Shown here: positions 44,206 to 56,004 of the stretch, piece by piece
How positions within the stretch are numbered: the first letter of the stretch is position 1
How the letters are laid out: each line of letters opens with the position of its first letter
Assembly: GCF_040939455.1 (NCBI RefSeq)
Contig: NC_134116.1
Span: 71,937,900-72,001,899 of the forward strand
DNA from: Microcebus murinus
Lineage: Eukaryota > Chordata > Mammalia > Primates > Cheirogaleidae
DNA length: 64,000 nt
Direction of reading: 5' to 3'
Notes under the pieces: model-generated
Seen by the model: the letters and a program-made list of their open reading frames with translations, nothing else
Told to the model about the DNA's origin: nothing
Databases searched by the model: none
Position numbers and translations under genes: made by a program

Positions 44206-45289
44206 ACACTCTTATCCATGAAGCCATACTGTCATCACCAGCTGGGAAATACTGCTGTTAATTTAGTCTTGCATGGATTTTGTGCACAAGGCAAACTGTC
44301 TACATCCTGTTACTTTGGAACAGCCCCTCCCTTGAAGTTCAGTGCTCTTCTGTGGCATCCTGCTTCCTCAGTGTGTTGTCCTCTCTGCAGAGCTGATGAA
44401 AGTATTTCATAGTCAGGCCTAGCTCTTTGCAAAAAAGAAAGCAAAGTCCCCTAGGAGCCATATCCATTGTCTCTAGGGTCCTTCCTACCTTGTCCCTTCA
44501 AACAACACTTAACTGCTGTTGCCCCCGTTTGCTGTTGAACTTGCACCACCCCCTGTTGTGCAACTGGACTCTACTTCTTGCATGTGGTCATTAGAGATGT
44601 CCTGTCATTGAGAAGAAAGGAAATGATGATTGAGATATCAGTCCTTAGCTTAAGGAACACAGGACTGAGGACCAGCAGATCCATCCTAATTATTACTGCT
44701 CTGCTTGGTTTATGGACTGGAAGTGCACTTACACCTGGGGATGAATGTTCCTTGGAATAGTTAACTGACTTGTTAGGCCTAGAGTTTGAAAAAAATTGGG
44801 AAGCTTCAGATGTCATGCTGTTTTCTTTGCTTCAGATGTCAGGCTGTTTGCTTTGCCATCTGGTATAATCCTTAAAGGCACTTTTAGGTCCCAAGCATGG
44901 GTGGTGTTGCTGTTTGTTCCCTCTCCAATGCTGATTTGCTCAGGCACACAGGTTCTTGGGTTTTGACCGTGAGAGTGGTCAGGGCTGGGTTGGTCAGGTT
45001 TCTTGTACCTTCGCGTTGGTGGTTGTGAGCAAAGCTGCCACATACATTTGGGTAGGTTGTACACTGCACACCTCTAGGTTGTCCTGGTCCTGGGGAACCA
45101 GGTGCCAATACAGGAGCACAATGCAAATCCTGAGGTCCCTGCCTGTGCTTATACTGTTCCCCACCATTTTCCTTCCTTTGCTATGAATTTACTCCCTGCC
45201 TACAACTTCTCTTCTATACATACTCCGTAACCACTGGCAATCTGGTGCCTATCCCCACACACTACAACAGCTCTTTTCTACCTGGATAA
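44206..45289. other. Unassigned stretch with 26-bp tandem duplication
   Basis: No gene recognised. At 44803-44828 and 44829-44854 a 26-bp unit starting gcttcagatgtca is present twice with two mismatches. The rest could hold an unrecognised LTR but I cannot support one. Confidence 0.45.
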
Positions 45290-45470
45290 CTATTTTAAAT
45301 GGCTGCAAAATACTTCACTATATGGCTGTACTGTAATCTATTTGTACTAAATACCTATTGGTGGGCATATAAGTGATTTTCAATCTTTTACAGTTACAAA
45401 TAATGCCAATATAAAAACTTGCATATATTTGTACACCTGTCTGCAAATATCTCCAGGAAAAATTCCATGG
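45290..45470 (-). repeat. Old L1 fragment
   Basis: The words atggctgcaaaatacttcac, tatggctgtactgtaatcta and acctattggtgggcatataa match the antisense 3' region of old L1 elements. Confidence 0.7.
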
Positions 45471-45529
45471 ATTTTCTTTGACTCATCTCCCCCAACTCTC
45501 ATGCCTTTCTAGTTGCCTCTAGCACCCTT

Positions 45530-46040
45530 CCTGTTGTCAGCAGCCGCCTCCTAGTTCAGACTTCCTGACTTCTTCCTTAAATCATTGCAGTGATCTCCTA
45601 AATGGGTCATTCTACCTACTCCTCCCTTGGTAATCCATCCTAAGCATGGTTTCTGGATCTCATAGCTCAGATTAAGTTGCACCTGTGCTCAAAGGTTCAC
45701 AGTTGCTGCTTGAGCTTGGTAGCGAACTCCCCACACCCCCTCCCAGCATGCAAGGCCATACCATACATGGTTCCATCTCATCTTTGGAGACTTGGTTCCC
45801 CTTGAGTCCCCTTCTGCCTCGGCAGTGCCAGATGGTGCATGAGTTTCCAGGCTCACTTTGCCTCCTGTCTTTTTGGGTGCGTTAGAGCTCACTGCCTGCT
45901 CTGGGAGTGTCCGTCTCTTTGGGATATCCTCCCTTGTCTCTGCCTGGGCAGCTTTGTGCTACCATCCTCGTCATGTTTCTGGATTCCCCCACTCCGGCTC
46001 CCCAATCTTGGCTCCTTCTACCTCCTGCTACCCTCATATC
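45530..46040 (+). repeat. L2 LINE fragment
   Basis: Sense L2-type order: cttaaatcattgcagtgatc, tcctaaatgggtcattctac, tgctcaaaggttcacagttgc, aaggccataccatacatgg and tttgggatatcctcccttgtc. Pyrimidine-rich. The overlapping open frames are by-products. Confidence 0.62.
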
Positions 46041-46734
46041 CTGTTTTAGGTTTTGACTGCACGTGCTTTCGCAGACCAGCTGCTCCGGAGGGAGCTGGCA
46101 GCATGCATCCTCTGGGGTGGCTGGCATAGCATGCCTTGCACATTATAGGAGTAAAAAAGAAAGAGTATTTATTAGATTAGATCTTCACAGTTGGCAAATT
46201 CCCTTACCCAAAATTGGCATAATCCTTCAGCTTGGAGACAAGAGAGCACACCTGAAGCTATTATGAAAGTAGATTAATTTCCCCGTGTATTTAGTCAAGA
46301 ACACAGAAACTCATGGGTGGTGAGGTGCCCGGCAGAGTAGGAGCAAGCACAGCCCCTCTTATCCACCTTTCCTTGGGGGCAGGGGTTCGCAGTTGCCTGT
46401 CACACGGCCCTCATGGAGCAGAGTCCCCCCTGAAGTTGAAAAACTACTTCTTGGTAGCCACAGCAAGCAAGGACTTGCAACACCATTTAGTAAGAATTTA
46501 CCCGAAAAATCCATGCACTCTCATTAAAAGGATGTTTACAAACATCTTGTTTCTTGACTCAAGCTCATTGTCACAGGATGATGTCACGGGAGGAAGTGGC
46601 GAGGGCAGGAGGTGGGGGGGTGAGTGTGGAAAGCCAGATCAGATCAGGGCTCCCTGAACAAAATATTACCTTTCAGTGACTCAGAAAGCCTCTCTCCCCA
46701 CCAATCCCAAGCTCACCCTCTTCTCTAGTCCATT
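46041..46734. other. Unassigned stretch
   Basis: No gene or repeat recognised. A G7 run lies near 46614. Confidence 0.4.
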
Positions 46735-46850
46735 GTATCATTCATTGACTTATTGGACAGACACCAATTGTGTGTGTCCCTGCCCTTAAGGGCTCACTGA
46801 CTAATGGCACATGTCAGTTCCAGGATTCTATGGGGTGAGAACGTGGACGG
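46735..46850 (-). repeat. L2 LINE 3' fragment
   Basis: The words ttcattgacttattggacag and ctgcccttaagggctcactg resemble the antisense L2 end. Confidence 0.55.
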
Positions 46851-47124
46851 AGAACTAAGGTGTCAAACTTTCACTGCTCAGTCCCACTCCGACCTCTGTT
46901 TTACCGGTTTTTTCTCTCTCACTGGAGAGTTCAAATATTGAGAGTATGAGTTGCTGTTGTCCTCGGCATGCACTTTATAGCTGCACCCTATTCCCAGGAT
47001 CCTTTTATCTTCAGCTCTCCTTATCACGGACTGTGGTATTTTGCTTGGTATCATCCTTTGCCAGATTAAATATTTATATGTATTTAATATTCTCTCTGTT
47101 GTGGAAAGGAACAATACGAGCATT

Positions 47125-47300
47125 GCACAATAACGACAAAGTACTTTATCATTTTCATTTAATCTTGCAGTCATCTGTGAGGTCTCCAGGGCATACTCTG
47201 TTCCTTTCATGTTCAAGGACACTGCCAAGAAACAAAACTGAGACTTGAATCCAGAGCCTCTGACTCTGAATCCTAGTACAGTATTCAAATTCTTTAGCCT
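47125..47300 (-). repeat. MIR-like SINE fragment
   Basis: The words tcatttaatcttgcagtcat, gacttgaatccagagcctct and gactctgaatcctagtacag follow the antisense MIR order. A 151-codon minus-strand open frame (46878-47333) runs across it and is therefore not credible as a gene. Confidence 0.65.
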
Positions 47301-48029
47301 TACTTTAGGAACACTCACATGTGCTATTTGCACTCAAAGTGTGGTCTCTACTAGCTGATAAAATTTGATTACTGTTAACTGTGCCAAATATGTAAGTCTA
47401 TAAGGCACCGTTTGTCCTGCTAGTTTATAGAACAGACTGCTTGTTCCAGGGTGGCCTCTTCAACCCCACTTGGTAGCAGTTAACCCAGCGATGCAACCTA
47501 GAACCTGAAATGCATCCTGTGTGTACTCCTGATTCGCCAATTTCACTGCTAGTATAAATACCAGCAAATCCTGTTGCTTAGGGTGTAATGTCATTGGAAT
47601 GTGAATAAGGACCTGAGTGTTAGGAGAGAAAATTACACAGGCACCAATTTTGTAATGTCCTATTTTGGTGATTTCTCCTTTTCCATGTTTTTTTTCCTTG
47701 GAAGTGATTTTCACAATTTTAACATGTTAAAAATTATTTGGTCTTGGATGTGCGTGTGTGTTTCAGTCCTGGGCATCTTCTTTTGAGTCTTATCAGGCAT
47801 GAAGAAACCTAAGCCAGGTTTAAAATGCTCCCTCCTCTCCCGTGAAGTTTTAGACTCACTTAAAATTGGATTTGTTACATAACCAAGGCACCTGACACTG
47901 GTGGCAGGGGGACCTGGGAGAAGGAGTGCCCCTCTTGGTTTGCGATAGACTGGCAGCGTTTTCCTCTGATACGTGCCAGAGCAGCAGAGCCAGTTTTAAA
48001 AGAGAGGATTTATAGGAAATCCAGCTGTG
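47301..48029. other. Unassigned stretch
   Basis: No gene or clear repeat recognised. Confidence 0.4.
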
Positions 48030-48310
48030 AGTTTTCATTTTTTCTCTTAGAGCTGGAGGCGGGGCCAAAACCAGGCACACCATTGATCAGGCTAGAATGA
48101 TGTGGACAAGTCTCACAGACAACAGCCAAGCACAGAGGAAATATTAGCTGGCAGAGATAATGAAGAGAAAACATTCGGTGACAGATGCACCGTCTGTCAG
48201 TTTCTGAGGAGCAGTTTTCAAGAAAGCAGAAAATGAACTGAAGAAGAGAGGAGTTTTGTTTCAAAGGTACAGCACAGCCTAAGGACATTTTTAAACAAAG
48301 TAAGTTTTGT
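48030..48310. promoter_or_regulatory. Candidate conserved block with paired TGACAGA sites
   Basis: A repeat-free segment with the inverted repeat tgacaga-7-tctgtca (48179-48199). TGACAG is the core recognised by MEIS/TGIF homeodomain factors. The word gttttgtttcaaaggtac near 48253 adds a TCF-like site. The role is inferred. Confidence 0.3.
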
Positions 48311-48589
48311 GTGCCATGGAAAAAGAGGTTGTGGTGGTGGGAAAGACAACAGTTACTTCCTACTTGGATCGTGAGTTTTGTTATTGATGTGTAAAGTTTT
48401 CTGTGTGGTGGATTTGATATTTAGAAGAACATTCTTTTCACAAGAACTTGATTTAAAATTAAAAAGCAGTGCCTGTCACTTTGATTATTCACTTCAAAAA
48501 CATTTGGAAGTTACTAGTAAGATTTATTTTACTTTTATTTAACCTCAGAGAGAATTGTTTTATTTCAGACTATAAATATAGATAAGGAC

Positions 48590-48648
48590 TTCCCTCCCTT
48601 CTTCCTTCCTTCCTTCCCTCTTTCCTTCTTTTCTTTCTTTTTTCTTTA
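48590..48648. repeat. Pyrimidine (TTCC)n-like microsatellite
   Basis: Degenerate cttcc/tttctt repeats of about 60 bp. Confidence 0.9.
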
Positions 48649-49059
48649 AACTAGAGGCAAAATTATCTGTATTTTTCCTCAAAGTCAGTTTAGTGAGAAA
48701 GTGACCCACCTTTCAGATTTAAGAGGCTGGCACTCAATACTGTCTATTAGGATGCTTAATTCCATGGGAGAGGTTACTTAAATAGCCCTGAATCTGACCT
48801 AGACTTCCCATGTACCTTCCAAATAATGTTATTGATGCTGACATCATTTTAAAGGAAGCTGCTTCTGAGTCTTTAGTTTATCTCTCTCTAAAAGTCCCTT
48901 ATCCTCTTCCAGAACATAAACTACCATATGAAACAATCCTGCTATTTATGTCTCATGCATTTTCCAATGTCTTCGTTTTCAAAGTTGGACTCGTGCTGTT
49001 TGTAATTGTATGTCCCATCTAAGTGGTTTGCATTCTATGGCTGGGACGTGTTTAATTCC
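48649..49059. other. Unassigned stretch
   Basis: No gene or repeat recognised. The 70-codon open frame at 48810-49022 has no known domain. Confidence 0.4.
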
Positions 49060-49400
49060 GAAGGGATCTAAGGCAGCGATTTGGGATGGTGAGAGTCTAC
49101 GAGGAATGGCAAAAAGTTTTCAAGAGGAGGAGCCCCTCGCAGGAGCCCCTTGATTGGGAAAAGGCAATTCTCTTACAATCTAAAAGGGATTATTTAGCAG
49201 GCAGAAAAGGGACTTATTTAGCATCTGCGTTAGCAGGCTATCTCGTCCAAGCCAGAAGTGGAAGCACTGGCTGTAAACTCGCAAAAGCAGAAACCACTCA
49301 GTGTTATGGCCCAATATGGATGTCGGAGCTCTGTAGCATGTGTGGGAAAATGGCCACAGGCCAACGTCTGGAATCATTTATCTTCTGGTAGAGCCTAGAA
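49060..49400. other. Repeat-free stretch with 101-codon open frame
   Basis: A forward open frame (49086-49391) begins MVRVYEEWQKVFKRR. It has no recognised domain, no membrane segment or signal peptide, and no exon boundaries that I can support. It lies in a repeat-free part with some CpGs (gagtctacgagg, gcccctcgcagg). It could be conserved noncoding DNA or a chance frame. Confidence 0.3.
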
Positions 49401-49809
49401 GACAACTGTTTTATGCATTTTGCAGAAATCCTCACTGATTGATTTCATTTACATAGAGTGGGCACAGAGACTGATGGTGGGGACACCTACACGTGGGGGA
49501 GGAGTATTGATCTATTTCTGCTTTTCCTGACATCCTGGTCTCCTTAGTGTTCTTAGCACCTTTGAATGAGACTGTGCTGTTACTGACAGCCATATGGTTT
49601 TCTGCAGGGCCCTTTCCACACATTTCATAAGAAATGCCACATTTAGGTCTTTTCTTCTCGGGGAAATCGGAAACTGAAGGTTTTCTCTTACTTTCTTTTC
49701 GGTAGCTTAACCTGTTTCCTACAGTCTAGGTTTGAAAAAGTGAGAGGAAGAAAATATCAGGAGACAGGGTTCTCCGTAGACTCAGAGCCACCTATGTAGT
49801 CATTTAGTG

Positions 49810-49952
49810 ACGTGCGCCGGGTCCTCTGTGCAGTGCTGGCGCGTGCTGTTGTCGATGTGTAGGTTCCTATCTGCACGCGAGGGACCCCTCCGTGCCAGCC
49901 AGCCTATTTTGTGTGAGCGAGACTCACATGTGCCGACACATGCTGGCATGTG
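49810..49952. promoter_or_regulatory. CpG-dense patch with palindromic E-box cluster
   Basis: I count 11 CpGs between 49810 and 49935, far above the surrounding sequence. The patch ends in cacatgtg (49925-49932) and the inverted repeat cacatgc-tg-gcatgtg (49937-49952). It is too short for a promoter island. It may be a protected regulatory site or the relic of a methylation-free element. Function is inferred. Confidence 0.4.
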
Positions 49953-50079
49953 ACAGGGTAGCATCCAGACCTGTTTTTCTAATGTGTAAAAGAATTTTCG
50001 CCAACTTCTGACAGTACCCACGTCAGACGTTGTGGAAACATTTTAGATTGATTGCAAGGACCAAGGTAACAGGCAGAAA

Positions 50080-50240
50080 CCTTGGATTTCAGCCACTGCC
50101 GTATGCTGCCTAACTTTGCGACCTTGAGGGGGATAATTAACCTTTTAATAAATCTGTTTCACTGATTACAAATATAGTAAGTAATTCTAGCCATCTCTGT
50201 CTCCCAGGGACATTTCAAACATTAGTGAGATGATTTATAA
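50080..50240 (+). repeat. MIR SINE fragment
   Basis: The words tttgcgaccttgagggggat, aattaaccttttaataaatctg and catctctgtctcccagggac follow the sense MIR order with divergence. Confidence 0.6.
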
Positions 50241-50834
50241 TGCATCTTGTGTTATTAGCTTTTAGTACATATGCCATTGATGAAATTGCCTTTATTTTTT
50301 TAGACAGAACTTCTGCACCACACTGAAAAAGCAAAGCACTCTGAATCATTAAAAAAAAAAATTCCATGATCTTATGTAGAAGTAATGTTGTTTGTAGGGG
50401 CCTACTCTTGAAGTTACTTGCACTCATCTTTTTTCTCTATGTGGAATTATTTTTTGATTTTCTCATCACAATTTCTAGCAATGTATAAACTACTCATTTC
50501 CTCAAATAGGTTGAAGTTTTAGAAATTGGGTTAAAATTGGTACAAGACCGCTTTGATCTAGAATGACTGAATGTGTGTAATTTTTAAACTTCTTAATGTA
50601 ATGAAAATGGATGGTAGTACAAATTAAGGTACCTAATATTTTCTTGCATTTTAATGATACACATGTATATACCACCTAAAAATAAATATGTTTATCTTCA
50701 TATATATATTATCTTTCAAAATAATCCCATAAAAGTAACAGCACAATAGCATATAAAATATTGAGTAAAAGATAGGAGTCATTAGTATGTTTTCATTTTA
50801 AATCATGTTCATTGTAAAAGATGAACATGATAGC
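50241..50834. other. Unassigned AT-rich stretch
   Basis: No gene or repeat recognised. Confidence 0.4.
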
Positions 50835-51155
50835 AGCTTAGTATAGTGCAAAGGACATCAGAAGTCAGACCTGCCGCTCTCAGCTGCCAACACCACTGTG
50901 CTGCACACAGAACCAGGGTGCTAGTCAGCAAACACAGGGGTGGTGACCCCTGGAATCGTGAAGCGTGGCAGCTTTACTCAACCGTGTGACCTTGGGCAAG
51001 TCACTTAGCCCCACTGCCCCCCAGCTCTGCTGCTGCAATATGGGAATAAGAATGCACGTCTTACCACACGTGCTGGTTGGGAGGCTCACATGGCACAATG
51101 TGTATGAAGATGCTTTGAAAACTTTGAAGTTATTTAAAGTCAGTAAACATTGACA
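50835..51155 (+). repeat. MIR SINE, with internal insertion
   Basis: The left part (cttagtatagtgcaaaggac) and the core (accgtgtgaccttgggcaag, cacttagccccactgc) are in sense order. Ctttgaagttatttaaagtc lies at the end. At 320 bp it is longer than a normal MIR, so some extra sequence lies within it. Confidence 0.8.
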
Positions 51156-51164
51156 TCTTCCTTT

Positions 51165-51662
51165 CTTCCCTTTCTTAATAAATCCTGACCATCATTCAAG
51201 GGCTTCTCTTAGCCCTTGCCCTTTTGTGATCCCCTCAAAGGTGTTTTCCTGTGGAGCCCCCAGGTCACTTCTCAGAAAGAACCAGTTTTGCTACCCACCA
51301 GGTGACCTCACCATCATACCCCATGTTTTCACACCTCCATGCTCTCCTAACTTCAGTCCCCGAGTCTACCAAATACTTTCTCCACTAATTTCCAACATTC
51401 TCCTTATCCTCCAAAGCTACCTTAAACATCACTAGTCTTCAAAACTTTCTCCAACACCATTTCTCTACAGAATTGGAGTCCTCTTCTTTCATAGTTTCAT
51501 TAATATAAACTTCTTGTTCTATTTCATTCTTTGTTTACACACCTTCCTCCTTTCCCAGGCTCCTCAAAGACAGGGGAGGTGTCATGCTGTTTTGATTTCC
51601 TGCTGCTTACTGGAGTTTTTCACATCTTACTGGCGTTCAAGTAATGTTTGTTGAATGAATGA
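51165..51662 (+). repeat. L2 LINE 3' end
   Basis: Sense L2 order: tgaccatcattcaagggctt, ttctttgtttacacaccttcc, caggctcctcaaagacaggg, gaggtgtcatgctgttttga and the terminal aatgtttgttgaatgaatga. Confidence 0.85.
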
Positions 51663-51986
51663 AAGAGTCAGCCTTTCTATATCTTTCCTTTGTGGTGACT
51701 GTCATTACATACCTTTTGGGACAGAATCCAGGAACCCATTTGTGTGTCCGGAATAATCTGACCTTTATAGTATAATAACATATAGACTGTTTTAGGCTAG
51801 GAACCTAAGATTCCAACAACACAAAGCCCAGTATATAGTCACCAGTAGATAAACTGTTAGCCTTTTAGTCCTATCTGAATCCTACTAATCACATCTAGAT
51901 AACTAAAAATTAAAACTATCATGCAACTGTCTCTCTTCCTGGAGGGGCTTAATATATCTGACTAGATATGTTTTAAAAAGAAAATA
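51663..51986. other. Unassigned stretch
   Basis: No gene or repeat recognised. Confidence 0.4.
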
Positions 51987-52341
51987 TGACCATCTTTTTT
52001 TTTTTTTTTTTTTGAGACAGAGTCTCGCTTTCTTGCCTAGGCTAGAGTGAGTGCCGTGGCGTCAGCCTAGCTCACAGCAACCTCAAACTCCTGGGCTCAA
52101 GCAATCCTCCTGCCTCAGCCTCCCGAGTAGCTGGGACTACAGGCACGAGCCACCATGCCCAGCTGATTTTTATATTATATATATTAGTTGGCCAATTAAT
52201 TTCTTTCTATTTTTATGGTAGAGACGGGGTCTCGCTCAGGCTGGTTTTGAACTCCTGACCTTGAGCAATCCGCCCGCCTCGGCCTCCCAGAGTGCTAGGA
52301 TTACAGGCGTGAGCCACCGCGCCCGGCCTGACCATCTTTTT
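51987..52341 (-). mobile_element. Full-length lemur-type dimeric Alu with target duplication
   Basis: The antisense dimer spans 52000-52328, with its A-tail as a T run at the left and gagccaccgcgcccggcc at the right end. The duplication tgaccatcttttt flanks it (51987-51999 and 52329-52341). The inter-arm linker reads ttagttggccaattaatttc, and the right arm has gcgtcagcctagctcacagc. These are hallmarks of strepsirrhine, especially lemur, Alu copies. CpGs are well kept, so the insertion is fairly young. Confidence 0.95.
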
Positions 52342-52510
52342 GAAAGGCAGTTTGGCAGTATTTATCAAGACCCTCTGACAATAATTCTCCTTCTGGGAAA
52401 TTCTCTTAAAGAAATGATTAAAAAAATAGACAAAACTTTCTGAACAAAGATGTTTAGCATATTGTTCGTAAATAAAATGAAAAATGGCCAATAAGTGACC
52501 AGCATTATTT
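52342..52510 (+). repeat. Old L1/HAL1-like fragment flanking the Alu
   Basis: The words ggcagtttggcagtatttatc, ccttctgggaaattctctta and caaagatgtttagcatattg resemble the 3' region of old L1/HAL1 elements. The Alu appears to have inserted at or near its left edge. Confidence 0.5.
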
Positions 52511-54685
52511 TTATAATCAGAAAACAATTCTTAAGAATCCAAAAGTTGCCTGATCAATTATCTACTAATCATATTGGTCCAAGAGCCGCCTTTTTAAGGT
52601 ACTTTACTCAGAACCAAGTCTATACTTGGAGCAATCAAGTTTAGCAACTTCTTACCAGTCTTCTAATTTTACTACTCTCCTTTTAAAAAAAAAAAAAAAA
52701 ATTTTGAAAATGTTGAAAATAAGGCAAACTTTGAGGCCGAAGTTTGAAAACTCTTTGACAGAACAATAATCTTAGCATCAGGAAGGGCATAGAAAGCCTA
52801 TCTCATCCCTTTCCATTCAAAACTAGACTGTCACAGAGAGACAGAAACTCTGACTGGTTTAACTTTTCTCTTGAGCTAAGAGGTTTAAAACAGTTAAGAA
52901 GAAAACTTGAGTCTACTTGTTAAATGACGATGAAGGAAACTATGTAAATTGTAGAAGGTTTTTGTAATCTCTTATTTAATCCCTTTTTACATGGAATAAC
53001 TGGCAGAGGCAAAGCCGTGTTATCATAATAGTTTCTACGTGTTATTTCAGGATAAACCGCAGGAATACCGGGAATAGCCTCCAACCAAATCGGGGCTGTG
53101 TAGCCTGTTGAACGTGGAGCGGAAGGAGCAGCCCCAGACTGGATGGGGCCGTGCCACTGAGATGTACCCCCATCACCCACCTCTGTCTTCATGCGGGGAG
53201 GGTTTCTGTTTTCGATTCTCAGAATAATACTCAAAATGCATCCCCACTAATAGCGCCACTCCCTGAAGCTCTCAGTACAGGGGCCAGAGCAGAGCATCAC
53301 TAGTGGGCAGGAACATTTTTCTATCCATCTAGTCCTACAAGTATAGGGAAGCAGGAGTCTTCTTTAAGCACGTCTCTAAGTGGTCCTGTTGGGATGTATG
53401 TTCCATGTGCCACAGAAGAAATGATACAAGTCCTCTGCTTCAGAAAGTTCATTGTTTAAATGGTGAAAGTATGCCAACTTCAAAAGTGAGTAAAAACACA
53501 GTAGGAAATACACAAATAAGTCCCCGAATGGGCCACGACCAAGCAAACAGGCAATGTCAGAGCCGGCAGGTTGAGGGTGGAAGGAACAAGGGAAAGTGGA
53601 GTCCTGAGAAGTTTACCCTACAGGAAACCTAAATCTTAATGATTAAGAGAGCTACTTAAAGTGGTCTCGTTCTCAGTGAAGCTTTGGAATACTGAGAGGA
53701 AGCCTTCACAGGGCAGAACGGTGGCTCGTGCCTGGCCAGTGGCTTCCACATTCAAATGGTGGGCAGTGTAGGGTGGGCCGGTCATTTGTCCACACTGGAG
53801 CTGAGCTGAGCTAGTTACGGGAGCTAGAAGGGAATCAGAGAGCCATCTACTAGAAAGACTCAATATCTTCCAGCCCCATGAGGCGAGGCCGTATAGGATG
53901 CCAAGGAAGGGCGTGAGCTCTGTCGGCATGCCAAAGAGGAAGAGCGAGAGGGGACAAGCAGTTACCTTCAGGCCTCCTGGGAGACCTGTTGATTCTACAC
54001 TCAGCAAGGGGCCAGAGGACACTGTTAGTTGCTCCCGGGTCTAGAAATCAAACTCACTCTACTGCCTCAGCAAAATTGTGCTATAAAAAATTCTTAGAAT
54101 TATTGGTTCTCTACTCCCCACAAGAAAACAATGATTTAGAACAATTTCCCGAGAACTGCTGTTCTTTCCACATGTGCTTATTATCCTGCATCCTGGTCCC
54201 TTTGCACTGGGCCCGGCCAGTGACTGGCTGTATACATTACAGGACGTGCCGGGGGAGGAGAAACCCAGTATGCAGTTGAGGTATGATTTCTTGAATTAAC
54301 CATAAATTACTCCATAAAAAGAACGCTTATATAACACTGAGATGTCCTGACTGATGTTCTTTGGGTCTTGCAAGTACTTGAATAAAACCACAAAAGATTT
54401 AAACAACAATAGTGAGAGCTCAGTTTAAATAAAAGCACTTTATTTTTAGCTGAGGATCAAACTCCAGATTAAGTGACCTCTCTGTGCCAGGCATTACAAC
54501 AGAGAGAAAGAAGATATGGTATCTCCTGCTTCATGGTAGTTTAAGCTATAATGTTACTTTTCTTTCCAGTCTCACTGCCATTCACTTATTTGATGTTGGT
54601 GTTTTACATCTACAAAGGACCTAAATGTTTTCCTTACTAAAATTCTCTGGTCTCAAAATCCACAGCTAGTGACATTGTGTATTCA
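52511..54685. other. Long unassigned stretch without genes
   Basis: About 2.2 kb. An A-rich run lies at 52685-52700. The part 52960-53280 keeps CpGs (aaagccgtgtta, ctacgtg, aataccggg) and looks single-copy. Open frames at 52920-53234, 53636-54022 and 53989-54279 lack recognisable domains. Confidence 0.4.
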
Positions 54686-54800
54686 TTTTAAAAAACATTT
54701 GTTGAGCATCTACGATGTGCAAGGAACTGCAAAAAGGAAACAGGCCTATAATGTCTTCTCAGGGATGTTATAGTCCCATCTTGGGCACAATTTAAGAAAG
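54686..54800 (-). repeat. L2 LINE 3' fragment
   Basis: The words catttgttgagcatctacga and gatgtgcaaggaactgcaaa match the antisense L2 end. Confidence 0.75.
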
Positions 54801-55254
54801 AATGGTTTTTATGCTAATTATTAGAGGCTTAAGCAATGTACTATATGGTGCACATGTTTGAATCTAAGTGGAAGGATGGAAAAGCTTCATGAGCGATATG
54901 AAACACAATCTGGAAACATCAATAGATTTCAGTAGGAGGCAAAGGAGGGAATAGATACTCAAGATCAAAGGACACATGTCTAAAAACACAAAGACGTTAA
55001 AGCATTGAATGTGTTCAAAATAAATGAGTAGTCCCAGTTTGGCTACACCTTAGGATGTATGGAGAGACAGCTGCGCTGGGAAATGGAATTGGAAAGGGAC
55101 ATTAAGGGCTAGATGTTTTAAAGGGTTTTAGATTTTATTTAATAAATCATGTGTAGTTACAATTTATGATGAGGGTAGTGATTTCTAAATTGTAATCTGG
55201 GGTGAATATTCTGGTAGAAGGGTGCATTAGAGACACCATGTATAGGTCCATTGC
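54801..55254. other. Unassigned stretch, probably L2-associated
   Basis: The phrase ttttaaagggttttagattt near 55115 recalls an ancient mammalian repeat usually found with L2 in antisense. Too diverged for a firm call. Confidence 0.35.
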
Positions 55255-55640
55255 AGAAATCCATCCTTCCATCCATTCATTAAACTATTGGGTGCCTACC
55301 ATGTGCTAGGCCCAATTTCAGGCTGTGGAGATATACTAATAAGCAAAACAAAGTTTCCTACCTCATGGAGCTTATATGAGCAGCTTTTACTAATATAAAG
55401 GAACTATGTTTAGTTTAGCGATAACTGATAAAGAAAAGAAATAAAACAGGGAAAGGCGGTATGCATGTGAGGGAGAGAGGTTAACTTTGTGTACAGTGCA
55501 CAGAACAAATACGAGGTAACGAAGGAAGGTCTCCTGGAGAGGGGACTTGAGGGAAGACCCAAAGGAAGGGGAGTTTAGGCAGGGTCTGTAGATGTCTGAG
55601 CTAAGAGCGCATCAAGCAGAGGAAACAAACAGGGCTGAGC
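55255..55640 (-). repeat. L2 LINE, extended 3' region
   Basis: Antisense L2 order: tccattcattaaactattgg, gtgcctaccatgtgctaggc, tacctcatggagcttatatg, then ggtctcctggagaggggact and agaggaaacaaacagggctg. Confidence 0.8.
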
Positions 55641-56004
55641 CTGGGTTCCTCGAGAGCTGACTGGCTAGTTGGGGCAGAGAGGGCAGAAAACGGAAAAGGA
55701 CTGAGAAGAGTTATTTCAACAAAGCATCCCTTGGTGACTGCTGGGTTTGGTTAACAAAAAATAAGTCAAAGACAACTTGGGTTTTTTTCTGAATGACTTA
55801 GGATGATATATTTGGCATTGAGACTGTCCTACTCATCAAGGACGAGGGGCAGTCAGCTAAGAGTGAGTTAGTAGCATGGGATCAGGGCTGGGACGTGGAA
55901 ATCTGTGCCGAGGTTTTGGACTAGCCTCTGGGAGGAAGAGGAAAAGGACCTTCGTAGGTAGGAATATAAGGGTTGATGAACAGTGTTTTTGCTTAACTGT
56001 GGCT
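55641..56004. other. Unassigned stretch
   Basis: No gene or repeat recognised. Confidence 0.4.

Noticed and set aside
46878..47333. Longest open frame in the window (151 codons, minus strand)
   Set aside because: It runs across a MIR-like fragment at 47125-47300, has no recognisable domain and no exon signals that I can support.
49086..49391. 101-codon frame MVRVYEEWQKVFKRR... as a small protein gene
   Set aside because: No homologue recognised and no start context or exon boundary evidence. Kept only as a repeat-free stretch. Codon-substitution analysis (PhyloCSF) would decide.
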